A stretch of DNA of 64,000 nt from Streptomyces sp. DvalAA-43 (GTDB lineage: Bacteria; Actinomycetota; Actinomycetes; Streptomycetales; Streptomycetaceae): NCBI RefSeq assembly GCF_900091725.1, contig NZ_FMBW01000031.1, positions 186,001 to 250,000 on the forward strand, written 5' to 3'. The position numbers and the translations under genes are program-made. Positions 36,320 through 44,718 of this stretch are shown here, piece after piece. The first letter of the stretch is position 1; every line of letters begins with the position of its first letter. The notes beneath the pieces are model-generated. The model had not been told where the DNA came from, did not search any database, and saw only the letters and a list, made by a program, of their open reading frames with translations.

Positions 36320-39300
36320 GTGAGCATGAATGCGACCGAGGGGGCCGATCCGTTCGGGACCGCACGGCTGCGGCGCGGTGTGCTCGACGCCTGGGGCGCC
36401 GGCCCCGCCAGATTCCGTGAGGACGCCAACGCCGAGGAGGACCTCGCGCTCGGCGGCTACCGCGACCGCCTCGTCGTCGAGCTGGCCCAGAACGCCGCCG
36501 ACGCCGCCGCCCGCGCCCGGGTCCCCGGCCGCCTCCGCCTCACCCTGCACCCGGCGGGGCCGGACACCCCCGCGGTCCTCGCCGCCGCCAACACCGGCGC
36601 ACCCCTCGACGCCACCGGCGTGGAGTCGCTCTCCACCCTGCGCGCCTCCGCCAAGCGCGAGGGGCACGAGGGAGCCGTCGGCAGGTTCGGCGTCGGGTTC
36701 GCCGCCGTGCTCGCGGTGAGCGACGAGCCCGCCGTCGTCGGCCGGCACGGCGGCGTCCGCTGGTCCCTCGCCGAGGCCCGCGACCTCGCCGCACGGGCCG
36801 CCGTCGCCAGCCCCGGCCTCGGCGACGAACTGCGCCGCCGCGACGGTCACGTACCCCTGCTCCGGCTCCCGCTGCCCGCCGAGGGCACCGCACCCGACGG
36901 GTACGACACCGTCGTCGTCCTCCCGCTGCGCGACGGCGGCGCCGAGGACCTCGTGCTCCGGCTGCTCGGCGCGGTCGACGACGCCCTGCTGCTCACCCTG
37001 CGCGGCCTCGACGAGATCGTGATCGAGACCCCGGACACCGTACGGACGCTGCGCCGCTCCGAGCACGGCCCGTACACCCACGTCGAGGACTCCGCGCACG
37101 GGACGAACCGCTGGCGCACCGTCACCCACCACGGCCCCGTCGAACCCGCCCTGCTCGCCGACCGGCCCCGCGAGGAACGGCTGCGCCCGCACTGGTCGGT
37201 CACCTGGGCGGTCCCGGTGGACACCGAGGGCTCCCCGGTACGCCCCCGTACCCTCCCCGTCGTCCACGCGCCGACCCCCACCGACGAACCCCTCGGCATC
37301 CCCGCGCTGCTCATCGCCTCGCTGCCGCTGGACACCGCCCGCCGTCACTTCGCGCCGGGACCGCTCACCGACTTCCTGGTGCAGCGCGCCGCCGACGCCT
37401 ACACCGAACTGCTCGCCGGCTGGCAACCGGTGTCCGTCGACACCATCGACCTCGTACCGGGGCCGCTCGGCAAGGGCGAGCTGGACGGCATGGTGCGCGG
37501 CGCGATCCTGGAGCGGCTGCCGCGCGTCGCGTTCCTGGCGCCCGCCGCCCCGCGCGACACCACCGCCGAGACGGACCGCTGGGACACCTGGGACGCGCGG
37601 CCGGACGGCCTCCCCACGGCGGCCACCACCGCGCTGCGGCCCATCGAGGCCGAGGTGCTGGAAGGCGTCGGCGCCGAGACGGTACGGGTGCTCGCCGAGG
37701 TCCTGCCGTGTCTGCTGCCCGCCGGACTGGAACGCCGCAGCGAGCTGCGCACGCTCCAGGTCGCCCGGGTCCCGCTGACCGAGGCGATCGACCGGCTCGC
37801 CGGACTGGAGCGCGACCCCGGCTGGTGGCGGCGGCTCTACGACAGCCTGACCGGCATCGACCCGGACCGTCTCTCCGGCCTGCCCGTACCGCTGGCCGGT
37901 ACGGCGCGGGACGCGGACTCCGGGGCCCCGGCCGTGCCCCGCACCACCATCGGACCCCGCCAGGTCCTCCTCCCGCTCCCCGACGCGGCCGCCGGACCGG
38001 TGCTGGAGCGCCTCGCCCGGCTCGGGCTGAAGGTCGCCCACCCGGACGCCGCCCATCCGCTGCTGGAGAAGCTGGGCGCCCTGCCCGCCACCCCGCGCGC
38101 CGTGCTGACGACCCCGCAGGTGCGGACCGCCGTCGCCGGTTCGCTGGACGCGGGCGAGATCTGGGACGAGGACGCGCTGGACGGCGAGGAGCTCGCCGAG
38201 ACCGTCCTCGCCCTCGTCCGGGATGCCGAGCTGGCACCCGGCGACGAGCCCTGGCTCGGCGCGCTCGCCCTCCCCGACGAGGACGGCGAACCGGCCCCCG
38301 CCGGTGAACTCGTGCTGCCCGGCAGCCCGTTCGCAGCCATCATGCGGGAGGGTGAACTCGCCCTCTGTGACCAGGAGTTGGCCGACCGCTGGGGCGAGCA
38401 GCCGCTCACCGCCTGCGGTGTGCTGGCCACCTTCGCCCTCGTACGGACCACCGATGTGGTCCTGGACCCGGACGAACTGGAGCCGCGCGAGGGCGACTTC
38501 GCCGAGCCCGACGACGCCGGGCTGCTCGACGCCGTGGACGTGTGGTGCGAGGACGTCCTCGACCAGCTGCCCGACACCCCCGTACCGCCGGTCGCCACCG
38601 AGATCGTCGCCGTCCGCGATCTGGACCTGGTCGACGACGACGCCTGGCCGCAGGCGCTCGCCATGCTCGCCCGGCCGCCGCTGCGCGACGCGCTGACCCA
38701 GCCGGTGCGGGTGCTGCTGCCGGACGGCACCACGCAGTCCGTCCGCCCGTACACGGCCTGGTGGCTGCGCGATCACCCGGTGCTCGACGGGCGCCGCCCC
38801 GCCGGGCTGCGGGCCGCCGGCGGCGACCCCCGGCTGGCCGGGCTGTACGACTCCGCCGACGCGACCGGCTTCGACGACGCGCAGGTGCTGCGCGCCCTCG
38901 GCGTACGGACGTCCGTGGCCGCCCTGCTCGACGAGCCGGGCGGCGCCGCCGAACTCCTCGGCCGGCTCGCCGACGAGGACCGCCCGGTCGACCCCGTGCA
39001 ACTGCACTCGCTGTACACGGCCCTGGCCGATCTCGACCCGGAACAGGTCACGCTGCCGGACGAGTTGCGGGCCGTGGTCGACGGCGAGGTGCGGGTCGTC
39101 GACGCGGCGGACGCGGTGATCGCGGACGCCCCCGATCTGCTGCCGCTCACCGACGGGCTCCCGCTGCTCCCGGTCGCCCCGACGCGCGCGGCCGAGCTGG
39201 CCGAGCTGTTCCAGGTGCGCCGCCTGGGCGAGAGCGTCGAGGCGGCGGTCTCGACGGAGGGCGAGGAGCACCGGGTACCGGACGCGGTCCGCGTCCTGCT

Positions 39301-39532
39301 CGGCGCCGGGACCCCGGACGCGTACGTCGAACACGTCGAGCTGCGCGCGGGCGGCGTCGAGCTGGACTGGCGCCGTACCCCCGACGGCACGGTCCACGCC
39401 GCCACGCTGGAGGGCGTCGCGGCGGGCCTGGCCTGGGCGGCGGGTCAGTGGCCGCGCCGCTTCGAGGTCGCGGCGCTGCTGGAGGACCCGTCCCGTACGG
39501 AGGAGCTGGCCCGGGACCGCTGGTTCGACTGA
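36320..39532 (+). CDS. Sacsin/Hsp90-type GHKL ATPase protein (1070 aa)
   Basis: A large 1070-residue protein with an N-terminal Bergerat-fold ATP site as in sacsin and Hsp90. The N-box is VVELAQNAADAA (about 52-63), NTGAPLD takes the place of DxGxG (about 93), and GRFGVGFAAVLAV is the lid glycine motif (about 120). The rest is acidic, Leu/Asp/Pro-rich and repeats sacsin-like modules with VLLPLPDA and RPYTAWWLRDHPVLDG. No enzyme domain was recognised at the C-terminus. GTG 36320 is used; ATG 36326 is possible. Its role is unknown, presumably chaperone-like. A strong terminator follows. Confidence 0.87.
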   Translation: MSMNATEGADPFGTARLRRGVLDAWGAGPARFREDANAEEDLALGGYRDRLVVELAQNAADAAARARVPGRLRLTLHPAGPDTPAVLAAANTGAPLDATGVESLSTLRASAKREGHEGAVGRFGVGFAAVLAVSDEPAVVGRHGGVRWSLAEARDLAARAAVASPGLGDELRRRDGHVPLLRLPLPAEGTAPDGYDTVVVLPLRDGGAEDLVLRLLGAVDDALLLTLRGLDEIVIETPDTVRTLRRSEHGPYTHVEDSAHGTNRWRTVTHHGPVEPALLADRPREERLRPHWSVTWAVPVDTEGSPVRPRTLPVVHAPTPTDEPLGIPALLIASLPLDTARRHFAPGPLTDFLVQRAADAYTELLAGWQPVSVDTIDLVPGPLGKGELDGMVRGAILERLPRVAFLAPAAPRDTTAETDRWDTWDARPDGLPTAATTALRPIEAEVLEGVGAETVRVLAEVLPCLLPAGLERRSELRTLQVARVPLTEAIDRLAGLERDPGWWRRLYDSLTGIDPDRLSGLPVPLAGTARDADSGAPAVPRTTIGPRQVLLPLPDAAAGPVLERLARLGLKVAHPDAAHPLLEKLGALPATPRAVLTTPQVRTAVAGSLDAGEIWDEDALDGEELAETVLALVRDAELAPGDEPWLGALALPDEDGEPAPAGELVLPGSPFAAIMREGELALCDQELADRWGEQPLTACGVLATFALVRTTDVVLDPDELEPREGDFAEPDDAGLLDAVDVWCEDVLDQLPDTPVPPVATEIVAVRDLDLVDDDAWPQALAMLARPPLRDALTQPVRVLLPDGTTQSVRPYTAWWLRDHPVLDGRRPAGLRAAGGDPRLAGLYDSADATGFDDAQVLRALGVRTSVAALLDEPGGAAELLGRLADEDRPVDPVQLHSLYTALADLDPEQVTLPDELRAVVDGEVRVVDAADAVIADAPDLLPLTDGLPLLPVAPTRAAELAELFQVRRLGESVEAAVSTEGEEHRVPDAVRVLLGAGTPDAYVEHVELRAGGVELDWRRTPDGTVHAATLEGVAAGLAWAAGQWPRRFEVAALLEDPSRTEELARDRWFD

Positions 39533-39544
39533 CGGGCGGTCACG

Positions 39545-39569
39545 CCCTCCCGGGCACACCCCGGGAGGG
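39545..39569 (+). terminator. Terminator after sacsin-type gene
   Basis: Perfect ten-base stem CCCTCCCGGG/CCCGGGAGGG with loop CACAC, 12 bases after the stop codon. Confidence 0.88.
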
Positions 39570-39713
39570 ATCTTCGCAAGAAGTTCATCTCTGTGTACAA
39601 CCCTTCACAGGCCCCGGGGGTCTGGTTTGACGAGTCAGCAGACTCACAGTCCGAACCAGCCCCGCCCGTGGCGCTTCACGTGCCCGCGGGGCCTTTCTCC
39701 ACTGGGGAAACAC

Positions 39714-40601
39714 ATGCGTATTCGTGCCACTGTTGCTGCCGTTTCCGGCGCCCTGGCCCTGTCTGCTCTGGCTGTCCCGGCCGCCCACGCGGGCGACCAC
39801 TCCGTCCCGGACCTGCACAAGCCGACGTCGGGTGCCGAGGTCTTCGGCACCACCGCCCGGGGCGCGTCGAAGGCCGCCGCGGCCGCCACCGCCGCCGCGG
39901 CGGCGGAGCCGGTCATCTCCAAGGTCGTCGTCAACGGCGGCAAGGATGTCGTCCTCGGCACCACCGCCAAGAAGACGATCTCCATCTCCGTCACCGCCTC
40001 GCACGCCTCCGGTGTCGTCGACGTCTACGCCGACCTGTGGCACGGCACGAACCCGATGTCGGAGACGGGCATCGACGGCGTGATCCTGCCGAACGAGGAC
40101 GTGTCGAAGTGCACCAAGGTCAACGCGACGACCTCGACGTGCAAGCTGACGTTCACGATCGACCCGCGCTACGACCTGCACAAGAACGCCCTGGCCGGTA
40201 CCTGGCACGTCTCCGCGGGCGCGCTCGCGGGTAACCAGAACGACATCGCGTACACCGACTTCTACAGCACCGCCCGCGTCCAGCGGCTGTCGAAGCTGAC
40301 GGTCGACGCCGCCCCGGAGCCGGTGAAGAAGGGCAAGACGATCACGGTGACGGGGAAGCTGTCGCGGGCGAACTGGGAAGACCACGCGTACCACGGCTAC
40401 TCGGCGCAGCCCGTGAAGCTCCAGTTCCGCAAGAAGACCAGCTCGACGTACTCCACGGTCAAGACGATCAAGACGGACAGCACCGGGAACCTGAAGACCA
40501 CGGTCAAGGCCTCGGTCGACGGCTACTGGCGTTACAGCTTCGCCGGTACGTCCACCACCCCGGCCATCACCACCGCCGGTGACTTCGTCGACGTGAAGTA
40601 A
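39714..40601 (+). CDS. Secreted DUF5707 protein (copy 1)
   Basis: A 295-residue exported protein. A Sec signal peptide MRIRATVAAVSGALALSALA is cut after AAHA. The mature part has an Ala-rich linker, a beta-rich domain (VISKVVVNGGKDVVLGTTAKK ...) with one Cys pair (KCTKVNATTSTCK), and a C-terminal Ig-like domain beginning PEPVKKGKTITVTGKLS and ending TTAGDFVDVK. It belongs to DUF5707. An upstream in-frame start at 39627 would disrupt the signal peptide, so ATG 39714 is chosen. The second copy lies just downstream; the tails are near identical. Confidence 0.88.
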   Translation: MRIRATVAAVSGALALSALAVPAAHAGDHSVPDLHKPTSGAEVFGTTARGASKAAAAATAAAAAEPVISKVVVNGGKDVVLGTTAKKTISISVTASHASGVVDVYADLWHGTNPMSETGIDGVILPNEDVSKCTKVNATTSTCKLTFTIDPRYDLHKNALAGTWHVSAGALAGNQNDIAYTDFYSTARVQRLSKLTVDAAPEPVKKGKTITVTGKLSRANWEDHAYHGYSAQPVKLQFRKKTSSTYSTVKTIKTDSTGNLKTTVKASVDGYWRYSFAGTSTTPAITTAGDFVDVK

Positions 40602-41538
40602 GCCCGGCGTCGTGAAGTAGGCAGTCCCATCCGGCCGCATCCGCATCCGCATCCGCGGCCGTCCGCGAGCGAGCAGCGGGATCCCTCCGCGAGGGGTCCC
40701 GCTGTTCACGCATCTGTCCCGTGCACCCCCATCCGGCCCCCAAGGCCTTCTCCACGGAGAACCCCATGCGCATACGTTCCACCGTCGCCGCAGCCTCCGG
40801 CGCCCTGGTCCTGTCCGCCCTCGCCGTCCCGGCGGCGCACGCGGCCTCGGCCGACCCCGTCATCTCCAAGATCACCATCAATGGCGGCAAGGACACCGTC
40901 CTGGGGACGACGGCGCCGCGGACCATCACCGTCTCGGTCACCGCCTCGCACGCCTCCGGCATCGAATCCGGCTGGCTGATCCTGTGGCACGGCAAGGACC
41001 AGGACGAGGGCATGGACGGTGCCCTGCTGCCGAACGAGGACGAGCCGACGTGCAAGGCCGCGAGTGCGACCACCAGCACCTGCTCCCTCACCATCACCGT
41101 CAACCCCAAGGTCGACCTGCCGAAGAACGTGCTCGCGGGTTCCTGGCACGTCCTCGCGGGCGCGGAGGCCAAGGACGGCTCCAGCTACTACTCCGACTAC
41201 GCCGCCACCACGAAGGTCCAGCGCTACTCGAAGCTGACCGTCAACGCCTCGCCGGAGCCGGTGAAGAAGGGCAAGACGATCACGGTGACGGGGAAGCTGT
41301 CGCGGGCGAACTGGGAGGACCACGCGTACCACGGGTACACAGGTCAGCCGGTGAAGCTCCAGTTCCGCAAGAAGACCAGCTCGACGTACTCCACGGTCAA
41401 GACGATCAAGACGGACAGCACCGGGAACCTGAAGACCACGGTCAAGGCCTCGGTCGACGGCTACTGGCGTTACAGCTTCGCCGGTACGTCCACCACCCCG
41501 GCCATCACCACCGCCGGTGACTTCGTCGACGTGAAGTA
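40413..41538 (+). repeat. 188-base identical tails of the two DUF5707 genes
   Basis: 40413-40600 and 41351-41538 are identical over 188 bases (offset 938), reaching the stop codons. Similarity continues with few changes back to 40314/41252. The upstream halves of the two genes are much less alike, so the shared tail points to recent duplication or gene conversion. Confidence 0.9.
40674..40704 (+). terminator. Terminator between DUF5707 copies
   Basis: A 14-base stem (40674-40687 with 40691-40704, one G-U pair) with CGC loop, 73 bases after the first copy's stop. It separates the two tandem genes. Confidence 0.8.
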
Positions 41539-41539
41539 G
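40766..41539 (+). CDS. Secreted DUF5707 protein (copy 2)
   Basis: A 257-residue exported paralogue of the preceding gene. The signal peptide MRIRSTVAAASGALVLSALA ends at AAHA. The mature protein starts directly with the beta-rich domain (VISKITINGGKDTVLGTTAPR) and lacks copy 1's Ala-rich linker. The Cys pair is conserved (TCKAASATTSTCS). The C-terminal 96 residues are nearly identical to copy 1. The different N-terminal domains with a shared tail suggest different targets with a common wall- or surface-binding part; this is inference. Confidence 0.88.
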   Translation: MRIRSTVAAASGALVLSALAVPAAHAASADPVISKITINGGKDTVLGTTAPRTITVSVTASHASGIESGWLILWHGKDQDEGMDGALLPNEDEPTCKAASATTSTCSLTITVNPKVDLPKNVLAGSWHVLAGAEAKDGSSYYSDYAATTKVQRYSKLTVNASPEPVKKGKTITVTGKLSRANWEDHAYHGYTGQPVKLQFRKKTSSTYSTVKTIKTDSTGNLKTTVKASVDGYWRYSFAGTSTTPAITTAGDFVDVK

Positions 41540-41548
41540 CAGCGGGAC

Positions 41549-41578
41549 GGCCCGGCGGCCTCCTGCGGCCGCCGGGCC
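41549..41578. terminator. Bidirectional terminator
   Basis: Perfect 12-base stem GGCCCGGCGGCC with loop TCCTGC, between convergent stops at 41539 and 41599. Confidence 0.88.
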
Positions 41579-41598
41579 ACCCCACGAGCGACGCCGCC

Positions 41599-44079
41599 CT
41601 ACACCGGGAAGCGCCGGCTGACCAGCCGCCAGGCGTACTCCAGGGCGGCCGACGCCACCACCGCGATGCCCACCGCGGTCCACGGCATCGTCGTCCCCAC
41701 CAGCTTCAGCGCGAAGAAGTTCTGCAGCCAGGGCACCACCAGCACGATCAGGAACGCCAGCCCCATCGCCAGCACCAGGCCGATCCGCCACCAGGTGTAC
41801 GGGCGGGCGATGATCGCCAGCACCCACATCGAGACCAGGAACAGCGTGAGCGTGGCCGCGCTGGTCTCGGCGTCGAGGGCGCCCGCACCGGTGTAGTGGT
41901 GCCGGGCGATCAGATACGTCACGAAGGTGGCGACGGCCGCGATGACGCCCGACGGGATCGCGTACCGCATGACCCGGCGCACGAAGTGCGGATGGGCGCG
42001 TTCCTTGTTGGGGGCGAGGGCCAGGAAGAACGCCGGGACGCCGATGGTCAGCGTCGACAGCAGGGTCAGATGGCGTGGCAGGAACGGGTAGTCGACCTGG
42101 AAGCAGACCACCAGGACCGCCAGCAGCACCGAGTAGACGGTCTTGGTCAGGAACAGGGTGGCGACCCGGGTGATGTTGCCGATCACCCGGCGGCCCTCGG
42201 CGACCACGGACGGCAGCGTCGCGAAGCTGTTGTTCAGCAGCACGATCTGGGCGACGGCCCGGGTCGCCTCGGAGCCCGAACCCATGGAGACGCCGATGTC
42301 GGCGTCCTTCAGCGCCAGGACGTCGTTGACGCCGTCGCCGGTCATCGCGACGGTGTGGCCGCGGGACTGGAGGGCGGCGACCATGTCCCGCTTCTGCTGC
42401 GGGGTGACCCGGCCGAAGACCGCGTTCTCCTCCATGGCCGTGGCCATGTCGTCGGGGTCGGTGGGCAGCCGGCGCGCGTCCAGGGTGTGCTCGGCGCCCG
42501 GCAGGCCCAGCTTCCCCGCGACCGCGCCGACGGAGACCGCGTTGTCGCCGGAGATGACCTTCGTGGCGACCCGCTGGTCGGCGAAGTACGCCAGGGTCTC
42601 CGCGGCGTCGGGCCGCAGCCGCTGTTCCAGGACGACCAGGGCGTTCGGCACGGCCCCGGTGGCGATGTCCGGCCCGTCGAGCGGGCCCTCGGCGCGGGCC
42701 AGCAGCAGCACCCGCAGGCCCTTCTCGTTGAGCTGCTCGATCTCGGCGAGCGCCGGGTCCCGCTCGGGCAGCAGCACATCGGGGGCGCCGAGCAGCCAGG
42801 ACGACTCCCGGCCGCCGCCCTCGTCGAACGCGGCGCCGCTGTACTTGCGGGCCGAGGAGAACGGCAGCGTCCGGGTGCACAGCCACTGCCCGTCGTCCGG
42901 GTAGGCGTCGACGATGGCCTGGAGGCTGGCGTTGGGGCGGGGGTCGGACGAGCCGAGGGCGCCCAGCACGGCGCGGATGTACGTGTCGTCCGCCCCGCCC
43001 AGGGTCCGCACCTCGGTGACGTCCATGCCGCCCTCGGTGAGGGTGCCGGTCTTGTCCAGGCAGACGACGTCGACCCGGGCGAGCCCCTCGATGGCGGGGA
43101 GCTCCTGCACCAGGCACTGCTTGCGGCCGAGCCGTACGACCCCGATCGCGAAGGCGACCGAGGTGAGCAGCACCAGGCCCTCGGGGATCATCGGGACGAT
43201 GCCGCCGACGGTCCGGGCGACCGACTCCTTGAAGTCGTTGTTCTTGACGACGAGCTGGCTGACGATCAGGCCGATCGCGGTCGGCACCATCATCCAGGTC
43301 ACGTACTTGAGGATCGTGGAGATGCCGGTGCGCAGCTCGGACTGGACGAGGGTGAAGCGGGACGCCTCCTCGGCGAGCTGCGCGGCGTAGGCCTCGCGGC
43401 CGACCTTGGTGGCGGTGAAGGCGCCGCCGCCCGCGACGACGAAGCTGCCGGACATGACCGGGTCGCCGGGGTGCTTGAGCACCGGGTCGGCCTCGCCGGT
43501 GAGCAGCGACTCGTCGATCTCCAGGCTGTCGGCCTCGGCGACCGTGCCGTCCACGACGGCCTTGTCGCCGGGGCCCAGTTCGACGAGGTCGCCGAGGACG
43601 ATCTCGGAGGTGGAGATCTCGGCCGCGACCCCGTCCCGCCGCACCGTGGGCTTGGCCTCGCCGATGACCGCGAGGCTGTCCAGGGTCTTCTTGGCCCGCC
43701 ACTCCTGGATGATGCCGATGCCGGTGTTGGCGATGATCACGAAACCGAAGAGGCCGTCCTGGATCGGCGCGACGAACAGCATGATCAGCCAGAGCACGCC
43801 GATGATCAGGTTGAACCGGGTGAAGACATTGGCGCGGACGATCTCGCGGAGGGAGCGGGACGAACGCACGGGTACGTCGTTGACCTCGCCGCGGGCGATC
43901 CGCTCGGCCACCTCGGCCGCGGTCAGCCCGCGCGGGTCCACCGCCGGGGCGGGCAGCCGCACCGGGTGGACCGGATCGAGTTCGGCCCCGGCGTCGATCA
44001 TGGCCGAGCCCGGAGGGCCGGTGGAGCCGTGTGCTTCGGGGGTCTGCTCACCGAAGGAATGGGATGCCCGCTGCGTCAT
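41599..44079 (-). CDS. CtpE-like P-type cation ATPase
   Basis: An 826-residue P-type ATPase of the actinobacterial CtpE group, which in mycobacteria has been linked to calcium uptake. Seen are the actuator loop SLLTGEADPV, membrane motif VPMIPEGLVLLTSVAFA (PEGL, as in P2-type pumps), phosphorylation site CLDKTGTLTEG, and hinge MTGDGVNDVLALKDADIGVSMGSGSEA. No heavy-metal CPx or N-terminal metal domain is present, which rules out a copper or zinc pump. Around 50 extra polar residues precede the fold. Ion specificity is inferred from the family. Confidence 0.88.
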   Translation of the reverse strand: MTQRASHSFGEQTPEAHGSTGPPGSAMIDAGAELDPVHPVRLPAPAVDPRGLTAAEVAERIARGEVNDVPVRSSRSLREIVRANVFTRFNLIIGVLWLIMLFVAPIQDGLFGFVIIANTGIGIIQEWRAKKTLDSLAVIGEAKPTVRRDGVAAEISTSEIVLGDLVELGPGDKAVVDGTVAEADSLEIDESLLTGEADPVLKHPGDPVMSGSFVVAGGGAFTATKVGREAYAAQLAEEASRFTLVQSELRTGISTILKYVTWMMVPTAIGLIVSQLVVKNNDFKESVARTVGGIVPMIPEGLVLLTSVAFAIGVVRLGRKQCLVQELPAIEGLARVDVVCLDKTGTLTEGGMDVTEVRTLGGADDTYIRAVLGALGSSDPRPNASLQAIVDAYPDDGQWLCTRTLPFSSARKYSGAAFDEGGGRESSWLLGAPDVLLPERDPALAEIEQLNEKGLRVLLLARAEGPLDGPDIATGAVPNALVVLEQRLRPDAAETLAYFADQRVATKVISGDNAVSVGAVAGKLGLPGAEHTLDARRLPTDPDDMATAMEENAVFGRVTPQQKRDMVAALQSRGHTVAMTGDGVNDVLALKDADIGVSMGSGSEATRAVAQIVLLNNSFATLPSVVAEGRRVIGNITRVATLFLTKTVYSVLLAVLVVCFQVDYPFLPRHLTLLSTLTIGVPAFFLALAPNKERAHPHFVRRVMRYAIPSGVIAAVATFVTYLIARHHYTGAGALDAETSAATLTLFLVSMWVLAIIARPYTWWRIGLVLAMGLAFLIVLVVPWLQNFFALKLVGTTMPWTAVGIAVVASAALEYAWRLVSRRFPV

Positions 44080-44213
44080 GGTTTCGACGGTACGGGGGGA
44101 TGGTCCGGTTCACCCACCGGGTGGTCCGAAGATCAGACCGGCGGAGGAGGGGAATGGTCCTGTGGTGGTACGGGAGCGGTGCCGGACCCTCAGGGGGTGG
44201 ACGTGCCGGTCCC

Positions 44214-44510
44214 TCAGGCGGTGGCGCCGTTCCCGGTGGCGCCCTTCTCGCTGTCGGCGGCGGCCGCGGCGGCCGCCCGCTTGATCGCGGCGTCACGCCC
44301 CCGCACGTACCAGATGCCGATCAGGCCGAGCCCCGCACCGGCCAGGCAGGTCCACACCCACCACAGGTGGCCGTGGTCGTCGAACCAGTTGTAGAACGGG
44401 ATCTGGACCAGGAAGAGGACGAACCAGAGAATCGTGCCGCCGGTGATGGTGGCGACGACGGGCCCCTCCAGGGGCTCGGGTGCCTCGTGCTTCGGTGTCC
44501 ACTTCGCCAT
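44214..44510 (-). CDS. DUF2530 membrane protein
   Basis: A 98-residue protein with two helices (TITGGTILWFVLFLVQIPFY and WTCLAGAGLGLIGIWYV) joined by NWFDDHGHLWWV, followed by RGRDAAIKRAAAAAAADSEKG. This is the DUF2530 layout. Upstream a near-perfect 18-base direct repeat lies at 44520-44537 and 44541-44558. It is divergent from the purine permease. Confidence 0.88.
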   Translation of the reverse strand: MAKWTPKHEAPEPLEGPVVATITGGTILWFVLFLVQIPFYNWFDDHGHLWWVWTCLAGAGLGLIGIWYVRGRDAAIKRAAAAAAADSEKGATGNGATA

Positions 44511-44621
44511 GGCCTCAGTGTATGGGCCCCCTGCGCGGGCGTATGGAGCCCCTGCGCGAAGCCTTCCCGGTGCAGGTGGCCCAAGGGTCTACGCGCGGAG
44601 ATAGCGATCTTCGCCTTATGT

Positions 44622-44634
44622 ATTCATACTGAAT
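44622..44634. promoter_or_regulatory. Palindrome in the permease leader
   Basis: ATTCATACTGAAT is a perfect inverted repeat (five-base arms, three-base spacer) about 85 bases before the NCS2 permease start. It lies within an AT-rich patch (44600-44700) that stands out in this GC-rich window and probably carries the promoter. Confidence 0.45.
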
Positions 44635-44718
44635 CTGCTTATGGCTGTCTCGATTTATTCGTGCGAAAGTCCAAAGCTGACCGTATTTAAGCCACCCTAC
44701 GTACGACTGAGGTCATAC

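Noticed and set aside
35750..39559. 1269-codon minus-strand open frame
   Set aside because: It is the antisense shadow of the sacsin-type gene, with no recognisable domain or codon pattern.
40706..43702. 998-codon minus-strand open frame
   Set aside because: It is out of frame with the CtpE-like ATPase, whose motifs are in the other frame.
44641..44718. Upstream in-frame ATG for the purine permease
   Set aside because: The 26 added codons are AT-rich and unlike coding sequence here; ATG 44719 fits family N-termini.
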